Source: Planctomycetota bacterium
GTDB taxonomy: Bacteria > Planctomycetota > UBA1135 > GCA-002686595
Assembly: GCA_023150475.1 (NCBI GenBank)
Contig: JAKLKU010000011.1
Span: forward strand, 62,001 to 126,000
DNA length: 64,000 bases
Direction of reading: 5' to 3'
Shown: one piece after another, positions 16,124 to 23,900 of the stretch
Layout: each line of letters begins with the position of its first letter
Numbering within the stretch: the first letter of the stretch is position 1
Notes under the pieces: model-generated
The model's database searches: none
Told to the model about the DNA's origin: nothing
The model's input: only the letters and a program-made list of their open reading frames with translations
Position numbers and translations under genes: made by a program

Positions 16124-17776
16124 CTAGCGGCGTGCTCCGTCGCGGAAGCGGCGTTCGATCTCGCCGACGTCGGCGAAGACGTTCGTGTCGACGTGACCGG
16201 CTCGGAAGGCGGCGCGCGCGAGTTCGCGGAACTCCCGCGCACCGAGGTTGCCGAGTGCGACGATCACGAAGGCGTTCACCGGCGGCACGTGGCGCTCGTG
16301 CTCGCGCAGGATCGGCGCGAGCGCTTCGACGACGGCGCGCCGGGCGTCGGAGTCGGCGGCACCGATGCGTGCGAGGCCCTCGATCGCGTGCAGCCGAGGT
16401 TCGACCGGCTCGCTGCCGTCCGCGGCCTTCCGCGCGAGCCGCTCGATCGCGGCCGGGCCGATCGCGGCGAAGAACTCGTCGAACCGCAGCGCCTCGTCGA
16501 TCTCGTGCTCGGCTGCGTACGCGAGCAACGGCTCGACCGCGGCGTCGGCGCGCAGCGCCGTCAGTGCGCGCAACGCGTGGGACGGCGCCCAGCACGCGGG
16601 ATGGTCGGCCTCGTGTTCGTGCAGCGCGACGTCGCATGCCATGCGCGTCAGTTCGGGCACGTCACGCGGCCCGAAACCGAGCTCACGCAGTCGTGCCGCA
16701 TCGGCGCGTTCATCGGTGTCGGGCTCCCCGAGCTCGAGCAGCTTCGCGACGGGCGGCGAGTACGTCGCACGCGCGGCTTCGCGTTCGGTTTCCGACGTCC
16801 AGGGCGCGCCGGCGAGCAGCCACTCGAGCGCTGCTTCGTGCTTCATCCACGCGGAGCCGACCGCGACCACGGTGGCGCGTAGGTCGTCGTCCTCTTCGGG
16901 TTCGAAGGCCTCTCCGGCGAGGAACTCCTCGAACTCCGGCAGCAGCGCGCGGGCGAGCGCGAGCGTGCGGCGCGCGGCGACGCGGTCGTCGGAGAGGAAT
17001 CGCTCCAACACCGACGCCCATGCGAGCGCCGGCGATTCCTCCGGTGCGAAGCGTTCGAACAGCGCGCGTGCTTCCGCGAGTTCGTCGAACTCGAGCAGCA
17101 GTCCGACGTAGACGTCGCACAACACCTGACTGTCGCCGCGATCGAGCGCAGCGATCTCGCGTGCGTGCTGCAGCGCTTCCGCGGGTCGTTCGAGCGACGC
17201 GAGCAGCCGCGTGAGCTCCGCGCGAGCCCGCAGGTAGGGCCTTGCGGCGAAGTTCGCTCCGAGGTCGCCGCGCGGTTCGACCGCCGCGAGATCGGGACCG
17301 AGCGCGCGACCCGCGCGTTCGACGATGCGAGCGAGCTCGTCCGCCGCTTTCGAGGCGTCGTCCATCCCGGTGAGCGCGACGCACGCGAGTGCGTCGACGT
17401 TGTCGGGGTCGAGCGCCAGCGCTTCGCGGGCGACGTCGAGTTGATCGTCCGGGTCGCATTCGAGCGTGTGGAAGCCGAGCTCCTCTCCCGCTTCGCGACC
17501 GCCTGCGTCGAGGGCTTCGTCGATCACGTCCTCGATCGGCCGTTCTCGCTGCCTTGCGAGCTCCGCGGCGAACTCCGGGGAGTCGGGCGCCACTCCGGGC
17601 CCGAGCGCTCGGCGCGCCGCCGCCGCGTAGCGCTCGTCGTCGAGTTCCGGCGCGACGAAGACCTCTTCGTACTGCTCTTCGGCCTCGGCCGGACGGCTCT
17701 GACGCTCGTGGCGTTCCCGCCGCAGCCGCTCCGCACGTTCCTTCTTCTTCTTCTCCGCTCGCTTGCGTCGGTTCAT
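16124..17776 (-). CDS. TPR and HEAT-like repeat protein, cytoplasmic
   Basis: About 550 residues from ATG 17776, chosen because it opens a strongly basic stretch (NRRKRAEKKKKERAERLRR) and the longer frame adds only unconvincing residues. The N-terminal basic/acidic region is followed by TPR-like hairpins (DPDNVDALACVAL, RPAEALQHAREIAALDRGD). C-terminal helix pairs resembling HEAT/PBS-type repeats follow (VEPRLHAIEGLARIGAADSDARRAVVEALAPIL). No signal peptide and no catalytic motif are visible. Function unknown; the repeats suggest a protein-interaction scaffold. Confidence 0.75.
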   Translation of the reverse strand: MNRRKRAEKKKKERAERLRRERHERQSRPAEAEEQYEEVFVAPELDDERYAAAARRALGPGVAPDSPEFAAELARQRERPIEDVIDEALDAGGREAGEELGFHTLECDPDDQLDVAREALALDPDNVDALACVALTGMDDASKAADELARIVERAGRALGPDLAAVEPRGDLGANFAARPYLRARAELTRLLASLERPAEALQHAREIAALDRGDSQVLCDVYVGLLLEFDELAEARALFERFAPEESPALAWASVLERFLSDDRVAARRTLALARALLPEFEEFLAGEAFEPEEDDDLRATVVAVGSAWMKHEAALEWLLAGAPWTSETEREAARATYSPPVAKLLELGEPDTDERADAARLRELGFGPRDVPELTRMACDVALHEHEADHPACWAPSHALRALTALRADAAVEPLLAYAAEHEIDEALRFDEFFAAIGPAAIERLARKAADGSEPVEPRLHAIEGLARIGAADSDARRAVVEALAPILREHERHVPPVNAFVIVALGNLGAREFRELARAAFRAGHVDTNVFADVGEIERRFRDGARR

Positions 17777-17956
17777 CGCCAGAGAGGGTAGCCGTTTCCC
17801 GATTCCGGCGGGCAGGCGGACGTCCTTGCGGGGAAATTCCCGGGCCGTTGCAACTTCTCGGGCCACCGAAGAGCGATCGGGGCGATGCAGCCCTCGAACT
17901 GGACTAACGAAACCCCGCGGACGGCGTCCCGGCGCCGGGCGTTAAGCTCCCGGCGC

Positions 17957-18553
17957 ATGGTTCCCGGCAGCGACGGCGACGTTCGCGAGAGCTCCCACTC
18001 GTCGGATCTCGACCTGACCCGTCGCGCTCTCGCGGGAGAGCCGCTCGCGGTCGAGCTGCTGTGCCGGCGCCTCGCGTGCGTTCCGGCGATCCTGCGGGAT
18101 CGGCACGCGCGCTACGGCTCGCCGCTGCGCCCGGAAGAGCTCGAGGAGATCCAGCAAGAGACGTTGGTTGCGCTGTGGGCGAAGTTGCCGGTCTACGAGG
18201 GCCGAGCTTCGCTCGAAACGTGGGCGTTCCGGTTCACGGTGCTCGAGCTCCTGAAGAGCCTCGCTCGGCGCGACCGGCGCCGGAACTATCTCGCCGAACC
18301 CGACGAGACGCTCGACACGACGCCCGACCGAGAGGACCCGGAACCGTCGCTCGAACCCGAGCGCCTGCACGCCGGGCTCGAACGCCTCGGACCGCCGGCC
18401 AACGACATCATTCGGATGCGGCACTTCGAAGAGCGTTCGTTCGAGGAGATCGCGGACTTCTACGGCGAGCCACTGAACACGATCAAAGCGCGGTACTACC
18501 GCGGCATGGAGCGGTTGAAGGCGCTCCTCGAGAAGCACATGAGGGGAGAGTGA
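17957..18553 (+). CDS. ECF sigma factor (sigma-70 family)
   Basis: About 198 residues from ATG 17957. Region 2 is visible (PEELEEIQQETLVALWAKL, GRASLETWAFRFTVLELLKS) and so is region 4 (DIIRMRHFEERSFEEIADF and LNTIKARYYRGMERLKALL, a helix-turn-helix). There is no region 3, as usual for ECF factors. The next gene, 4 bases downstream, encodes a single-pass membrane protein in the place of an anti-sigma factor, and a CHAT protein follows, so the three probably form one regulatory operon. TAAGCT at 17943-17948, 8 bases before the start, is a -10-like element. Confidence 0.92.
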   Translation: MVPGSDGDVRESSHSSDLDLTRRALAGEPLAVELLCRRLACVPAILRDRHARYGSPLRPEELEEIQQETLVALWAKLPVYEGRASLETWAFRFTVLELLKSLARRDRRRNYLAEPDETLDTTPDREDPEPSLEPERLHAGLERLGPPANDIIRMRHFEERSFEEIADFYGEPLNTIKARYYRGMERLKALLEKHMRGE

Positions 18554-18557
18554 ACGG

Positions 18558-19244
18558 ATGACTGCGAACGACGATGAATTGATCGCGAGCGTCCTCGCGG
18601 GCGATCTCGATCCTGATTCCGCGCTCTGGAAAGCCGCCGTGGCTCGCAACCCGGCGCTTGCCAAGCGTTGGGAAGAACTGCGCACGCTGCGCGAGGCGCT
18701 CGAACGAACGGGCGCCGACGAGCGTGATTCGCTGGCGCGGTCCAAGGCCGACGCCGGCCCACACGATGTCGCTTCGGTGCGACGCGCTGCGCCGGTCGTC
18801 CGGGCGGGAGCTCGCGCCGGTGGACGCCGGCTCGCGTACTTCGCCGCGGCCGCGGCGGTCGCGTTGATCGTCGGGTTCGTCGCCTACCGGCAGTTCGGGG
18901 GTTCCAGTCCCGAACAGGACGTGTTCCTCGGCGACCAATCGGACGCTGCTCTGCGTGCGACGGAGCCGACGCTCGACGTCGGTGACGCGCACGAGTTCGC
19001 CTGGACCGGCGATGCGCCCCCGGGAGGCGCGTTCGTGGTCAAGGTGTTCGAACTCGACGCTGCTGGTGCGCCGGGACGGTGCGTGGTCGAATCCGGCTCA
19101 TGCACCGAACGCACGTGGCGACCGAGCGAGAGCGAGCTGGCCAAGATCCCGAACGAGTTCTTCTGGGTCGTCGAGTCGCGACGCGACGCGGTCACGTTCG
19201 AAGACTCCTCCGCGCCGCAGCGAGCCTTGCGCTCGCGGCCCTGA
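18558..19244 (+). CDS. Putative anti-sigma factor, single-pass membrane protein
   Basis: 228 residues. The N-terminal cytoplasmic part (1-90) is helical, starts like anti-sigma domains (DDELIASVLAGDLDPDS) but lacks a clear zinc HxxxCxxC motif. One membrane segment follows (about 95-112, LAYFAAAAAVALIVGFVAY) and then an extracytoplasmic beta-rich domain. It lies immediately after an ECF sigma gene. The anti-sigma role is inferred from position and topology only. The last 145 bases overlap the next gene in another frame. Confidence 0.65.
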   Translation: MTANDDELIASVLAGDLDPDSALWKAAVARNPALAKRWEELRTLREALERTGADERDSLARSKADAGPHDVASVRRAAPVVRAGARAGGRRLAYFAAAAAVALIVGFVAYRQFGGSSPEQDVFLGDQSDAALRATEPTLDVGDAHEFAWTGDAPPGGAFVVKVFELDAAGAPGRCVVESGSCTERTWRPSESELAKIPNEFFWVVESRRDAVTFEDSSAPQRALRSRP

Positions 19245-21808
19245 CCCTCGCGCGGGCGAACGCGCAAGACGAGCCTTCGATCGACGAACTGCTCGCCGAA
19301 CCGGCGCGGCAGATCGATGCTCCGCGGCCCGAGAAGGGTTGGGACGCGCGTACCGTCGCCGAAGTCGCGTCCGCGTGGATCGCAGTCCAGGAACTCGCCT
19401 ACTCCGAACTTCGAGCCGACCATCTCACCACCTGCTTGCGTGCGCTCGAGCGGCTGGAGCTCGAGCAGCCGTTCCTCTCCTACTACTTCTGGCAGATCGG
19501 CGGCGCGCAAATGGAGGCCGCGCGACCGTTGGTCGCGATCGACACCTATCAGCGCGGCATCGCGAAAGCGACCCAGCCCAACGTCTACGCCGCAGCGATG
19601 AAGGTCGATCTCGCTGCGGTGTTGATCGGCGAGGGCTGCTGGCGTGACGCGAAGCAGCTCTTGACCGAGGCGGAGCCGGAGCTGGGCGCGGTCGACGCGA
19701 CGGAGGTCGAGCGCTTCTACCGCACGGAGACGGTGGCGCATTGGTTTGGCATCCAAGGCGAAATCGATCTGCAACTCGGGTTGCCCGACCGCGCGGCGAC
19801 TCGCTTCCAACGTGAGGCCGAAGCCGCGCGCGAAGCGTGGCAGATCCAGCAGACGGCATTCCCGAACGAGTTCTCGGCTTCGCGCTGGGATGCTCTGCGG
19901 CATCGATTCCACCTGGCGCTCGCCTCGAGCGACTTCGCGAGTGTCGATGCGTTGCTCGAAAAGTCGCGCACCGACCCGCTGTACCCGGACTGGACGCCGA
20001 GTCTCGACGCCGAGTTCGCGGTCCTCGCCGGCGCTGCGCGCTACGAGCTCGAGCGCCGCGGCAAGCCCGTCGTGGACGATGCCGAGGCGACCCTCGAAGC
20101 CGCAGCCGCCAACTCCGCGGCGCGCTCGATCGACAAGGAGCAGGCGTTGATGTTGCTCGCCAAGCTCCAGATCGAGAGCGGGAACTGGGAGGCTGCTCGC
20201 GAACTCGTCGACGAGCTTCGACGACTGCACCCGCAGTGGCCGACGCCGCGTTGCGGCAGCAATCCCACGTCGATCACGGTCGACGCCTACGACGCTCGAG
20301 TGCGTTACGAGTCTGCCACCGACGACACGACGCGCCGCTCGGTGTTGGAGGACTTCGAAAGGTCGTTCGAGGTCTTCTTGCGCGCGTGGTCGGACGCGCC
20401 CGACCGCGACGCCGGCATCGCGTTCCTGCGCTACGGCGAGCGTGCGCTCGTGCTCGACGAACTCCTGCGCATGTGCCTCGCGGTCGATGGACCGGAGGTC
20501 GGCGCGAAACGCGCGTTGCAGTGGCTGGGCAATGCGCAGTTGCTCGGCAGTCTCGCGACGCACTGGCAGCTCGCGCGCAAGCCGGTCGACGAGTGGCTCG
20601 CACCGCTCGTCGTCGACGGCGCCGGAGTCCTCTTCGTGCAGTCGGGGCGGCAGCAGTCCACGCTGTTCGTGGTCGACGCTGCCGGCATCGTGACGAGGCC
20701 GCTGGCCGCGGATTGGCAGATCGCCACCCAAGTCGGCGCCTTGCGCGGTGCCGTTGCTCGCGCGGTGCGCGCGCAAGGCGACGGCTCGGCGCCGCCCGTC
20801 GACGAAGCTCGCGCGCTCGCCGATCTCGTCCTGCCCGCCGATCTCCGCCCGCGGGTCGCAGGCTGGTCGCATGCGTGGGCGATCGGTGTCGAGAGCCTCG
20901 GGACGCTCGCGTTCGAGCTCGTGCCGCTCGCGGATGGGCGCCGGCTCGGGGACGTGTTGCCGATCAGCTACGTGCCGTCGCTCCCCGTGGCCGCGGAGCT
21001 CGCGACTCGCGCGCGTGTGCGAGGAGCGGAGCCCGAGTCGGCGACGAAAGCTGCGGTGCTCGCGGCCCCGAGTGTCGTGCCTGCCGTCGCGAGCAAGTGG
21101 AAGTCGAGCGCGCTCACGATCGACGACGCCGTGTTCGAGCCGTGGGCCGACGCGTGGGGCGGCCGATTCGAGTCGTGGATCGGCGCCGCAGCGACTGCGA
21201 ACGCGCTCTGCGAAGCGGGCGCGAACGGAGTCGATGCGTTGCAAGTGGTCGTGCACGGCATCGAAGACGTCACGCGCGAGTCGGCGGCTGGATTGCTGCT
21301 CGCCGGCGCCCAAGGTGAGTTCTGGACCGACGCGCTGCGAGGCCCGACGCCGCGGTTGGTGTTGCTCGCAGCGTGTCAGATCGACGATCGGCCCGTGCGC
21401 ATCGGCGACGACGGGCGCGCCGGTTGGGCCGGGCGGTTCGCGATCGAAGGCAGCGATTGTGTCGTGCTCACGCCAGTCGATCTCGAGTTGAAGCGCGCGC
21501 TCGCGTTCTTCGAGATCGTGCAACGTTCGCTCGCGCGAGGCCGCGCACCGGCCGCGGCGCTCGTCGACGCGCGCAGAGAGCTCGCGAAGTCCGGCGCCCG
21601 CGCTCAGGACTATCTGATCTACGCGTGGGGCGCGGGGGTGCAGCCCATCGTCGCCGCGCCCGCGACGCCCGTGACTGCGGACACGAATGCGGCGGGCGCC
21701 GCGACCGAAGCCGCGACGCCCGCGTTCGAGATGCGCTGGATCCTGATCGGCGGGGTGGTGCTCGTCGTGTTCGTCGTCGGCGGCATCGTCGCGCGGCGCC
21801 GCTCGTGA
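19100..21808 (+). CDS. Secreted TPR-CHAT protease-like protein with C-terminal anchor
   Basis: About 902 residues. A long basic start precedes a hydrophobic export segment (LLRAAASLALAALTLARANA). Helical TPR-like repeats run to about 480, then a C-terminal CHAT (caspase-like) domain (about 510-860) with candidate catalytic His719 (QVVVHG) and Cys759 (LLAACQ). A final membrane segment (WILIGGVVLVVFVVGGIVA) precedes basic residues. CHAT domains are cysteine peptidases related to separase and caspases. The start is uncertain: ATG 19100 and GTG 19115 both lie inside the anti-sigma-like gene, and no later ATG keeps the signal. The domain order suggests a peptidase outside the cytoplasmic membrane, in an operon with an ECF sigma and its membrane regulator. 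Confidence 0.82.
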   Translation: MHRTHVATERERAGQDPERVLLGRRVATRRGHVRRLLRAAASLALAALTLARANAQDEPSIDELLAEPARQIDAPRPEKGWDARTVAEVASAWIAVQELAYSELRADHLTTCLRALERLELEQPFLSYYFWQIGGAQMEAARPLVAIDTYQRGIAKATQPNVYAAAMKVDLAAVLIGEGCWRDAKQLLTEAEPELGAVDATEVERFYRTETVAHWFGIQGEIDLQLGLPDRAATRFQREAEAAREAWQIQQTAFPNEFSASRWDALRHRFHLALASSDFASVDALLEKSRTDPLYPDWTPSLDAEFAVLAGAARYELERRGKPVVDDAEATLEAAAANSAARSIDKEQALMLLAKLQIESGNWEAARELVDELRRLHPQWPTPRCGSNPTSITVDAYDARVRYESATDDTTRRSVLEDFERSFEVFLRAWSDAPDRDAGIAFLRYGERALVLDELLRMCLAVDGPEVGAKRALQWLGNAQLLGSLATHWQLARKPVDEWLAPLVVDGAGVLFVQSGRQQSTLFVVDAAGIVTRPLAADWQIATQVGALRGAVARAVRAQGDGSAPPVDEARALADLVLPADLRPRVAGWSHAWAIGVESLGTLAFELVPLADGRRLGDVLPISYVPSLPVAAELATRARVRGAEPESATKAAVLAAPSVVPAVASKWKSSALTIDDAVFEPWADAWGGRFESWIGAAATANALCEAGANGVDALQVVVHGIEDVTRESAAGLLLAGAQGEFWTDALRGPTPRLVLLAACQIDDRPVRIGDDGRAGWAGRFAIEGSDCVVLTPVDLELKRALAFFEIVQRSLARGRAPAAALVDARRELAKSGARAQDYLIYAWGAGVQPIVAAPATPVTADTNAAGAATEAATPAFEMRWILIGGVVLVVFVVGGIVARRRS

Positions 21809-21829
21809 CCCGACCGAGCAACTTGCCGA

Positions 21830-23566
21830 TCACTGACCTGGCGGCGAGCCGTAGCCCGGCGGGAACGGTCCGATCGTCGAACGGCGACTGAAGCCGCCGA
21901 TGATCACGCCGTCGTCCTCCCCGACGCCGGCGCTCCCGGGGCAGGTCAGCTCGACGCGGTTCTCCGCGGTGTAGCGATCGGGCTCGCCGGAGAACACGCC
22001 GCAGAGCAGCGGGTTCGCGGTCGTCGTCCCGCCGAGCACCGTCATCATGTTCACCGCCGTCCCTTGCTGCAGGATGGTCGGCGGGTTCGTGCCGAAGTCG
22101 ACGCGCGCGGGGCGCACCGAGACGTAGACGAGCGATTCCTCCGGCGCGATGTTCGTCGTCGCCTGGAGCCACAGCGTGGTCGGTTGTCCGACGGCACAGC
22201 CGTGGATCACTCGCGGGCTCGGAGTCGTGTTCAGGTAGGTGCCCACGCCGCCTTCGCGGACCCAGTTGATCCCGAGCAACGCGTTCGGCGGTTGGCTCGC
22301 CGAGAAACCTTCCGGGATGCTCGAAAGCGTGAGGCTGATGCCGAACAGCACGGTGGTGCCCGAATCCTCGCCGCCGATCGGCATCGAGCCGGCCCAGTCG
22401 ATCTGCGTGATGCCGTTCTCGCGGTTCTCGTCGTCCTGCGCCGGGAAGAGGTACGAGAAGCGATTTCCGGTGCTCGCGACGAGGATGTCGTCGAGTCCGT
22501 CCGAATCGAAGTCACCGCACGCCATGAGTCCGTCGAGCACCGGCGCGCCAGCGGCTTCGACCGCGGTCACCGGGATCCACCAGAACGCCTCTTGGGCGTG
22601 GGTCGTCGTCGGCCCGAGGATCGTGTTGACGCCGGGCACGTCGAACCACTTCTCCAAGCGGAAGACCTCACCGGTGTTCGCCGTGTGGACCATCACGCCG
22701 CGGCGTCCGTTCGACCACGGCTTCGAGCCGACGATGTTGCGAATGGTCCAATTGCCGGTCGGGAACGGGAGGCTGACGCCGTTCGGGAACACTTCCCAGA
22801 ACGCTTCGACCGAGCCTGAGACCGGCGACGCCGTGACGTAGACGAAGCTGTCCATCACACCGCCCTCCGCGCCGCCGGGCAGCGCGAAGACCTTGTGGCC
22901 TACTTCCGCCGGCAGCCCGGTCACCGTGACCGGCGCGCCGTTTTCCGCGCAGATCTGCAGCGCACCGCTGACGATCATCGCGATCTCCGCGCCCGCGTTG
23001 TTCGAGAACTCGGCCGCGGCGAGGCCCGTCGGAACCGCGCCCGGTTCGATCGTGGTCGTCGTCGTCCACGCGCCACTGTCGTCCCAGCGACCACAAACGA
23101 CGGTCCCTGCGGCGGTCACGCCCGCGATCGTGGTTCCGCCGTTCGCGGTCCGGCTCGCCGCCAGGAGCGGCGTGTCGCCGAGGATGGGTGAGCCCGAGAT
23201 TCCTCCGATCTGCATCGCGTCGCTGGTCCACGAAGCCGCCTTCAGGCCAGCCGACGTCGCGAAGACCGCCACGTCGGAGTTGCCGCGACGGGTCACGATG
23301 AAGTCGGTGACGCCGTCGGCGACCGGTTGCCAGCGGGGGTACGTGCCCGCTCCGTGCACGAAGTACAACGCCGTGCCGTGCAGGGCGAACGCATCGTCGC
23401 TGTCGTCGAGGGTGGTGTTCGCCGCGACGAATTTCGTCAGGCCGGACGGAGTCGCATCCGGCCAGCCGTAGAAGTCGGGGCCGCTCGTGAACGTCGGCGA
23501 TTGAGCGGCGGCCAGGGAACTCAGGGCACCGAGCGCGAGGCTGGTGCGGAGGGGAAGTCGGAGCAT
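21830..23566 (-). CDS. Secreted beta-propeller-like protein with GPFPxGYGSP tail (copy 1)
   Basis: 578 residues with a signal peptide (LALGALSSLAAAQ). A repetitive beta-rich body includes an FG-GAP-like calcium motif CGDFDSDGLDDILVAS around 345. The end is GGFSRRSTIGPFPPGYGSPPGQ-like (last 22 residues). It is a paralogue of the next gene on the same strand (23901-25649): same order of motifs, DFDGDDLDDLLVAS in the other copy, and nearly the same tail. The shared tail suggests a common sorting or anchoring role. Ligand and function are unknown. Confidence 0.78.
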   Translation of the reverse strand: MLRLPLRTSLALGALSSLAAAQSPTFTSGPDFYGWPDATPSGLTKFVAANTTLDDSDDAFALHGTALYFVHGAGTYPRWQPVADGVTDFIVTRRGNSDVAVFATSAGLKAASWTSDAMQIGGISGSPILGDTPLLAASRTANGGTTIAGVTAAGTVVCGRWDDSGAWTTTTTIEPGAVPTGLAAAEFSNNAGAEIAMIVSGALQICAENGAPVTVTGLPAEVGHKVFALPGGAEGGVMDSFVYVTASPVSGSVEAFWEVFPNGVSLPFPTGNWTIRNIVGSKPWSNGRRGVMVHTANTGEVFRLEKWFDVPGVNTILGPTTTHAQEAFWWIPVTAVEAAGAPVLDGLMACGDFDSDGLDDILVASTGNRFSYLFPAQDDENRENGITQIDWAGSMPIGGEDSGTTVLFGISLTLSSIPEGFSASQPPNALLGINWVREGGVGTYLNTTPSPRVIHGCAVGQPTTLWLQATTNIAPEESLVYVSVRPARVDFGTNPPTILQQGTAVNMMTVLGGTTTANPLLCGVFSGEPDRYTAENRVELTCPGSAGVGEDDGVIIGGFSRRSTIGPFPPGYGSPPGQ

Positions 23567-23900
23567 GATGGGTTGTGACTCGTTGCGTCTCTCGGAAGAG
23601 CGCGTGCTTGATGATCCCGCTGCTTGCCGGGGAGCGTCCGGCGAGCGCTCCGAGTCGTCGACGAGAGGGACTCGAACCGCCGTCGGCTTCGCATCACTTG
23701 CCCACGCAACGCGCGCCGAGTTGCATCAAGTCGTGAATAATCGCAACGGCGTCTCGCCGCGTCGAACACCGACGGATGAACGGCGATTCCCAGGGTGATC
23801 GACGAGCCCGCGTGCCACCGCTCCGACGAAAAGAGCCGAGCGCGGCGAAGTGTCTCGCCGCGCTCGGTTCGAGGCCTGGGAGCTTCGCGTTCGCGTGCCT
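23567..23900. other. Gap between tandem paralogues
   Basis: Holds the terminator of the 23901-25649 gene (23836-23867) and the upstream region of the 21830-23566 gene. No gene is seen. A tRNA T-arm-like stretch around 23666-23685 was examined and rejected. Confidence 0.5.
23836..23867 (-). terminator. Rho-independent terminator, minus strand
   Basis: A perfect 13-bp stem (CCGAGCGCGGCGA paired with its complement) and 6-base loop, followed on the minus strand by CTCTTTTCG. It lies 33 bases past the stop of the 23901-25649 gene. This is the clearest intrinsic terminator in the window. Confidence 0.85.

Noticed and set aside
23660..23740. tRNA-like T-arm on the minus strand (GGTTCGAGTCCCTC)
   Set aside because: The T-stem has a mismatch, and no matching acceptor stem, D-arm or anticodon arm lies at the right distance; it is a chance match.
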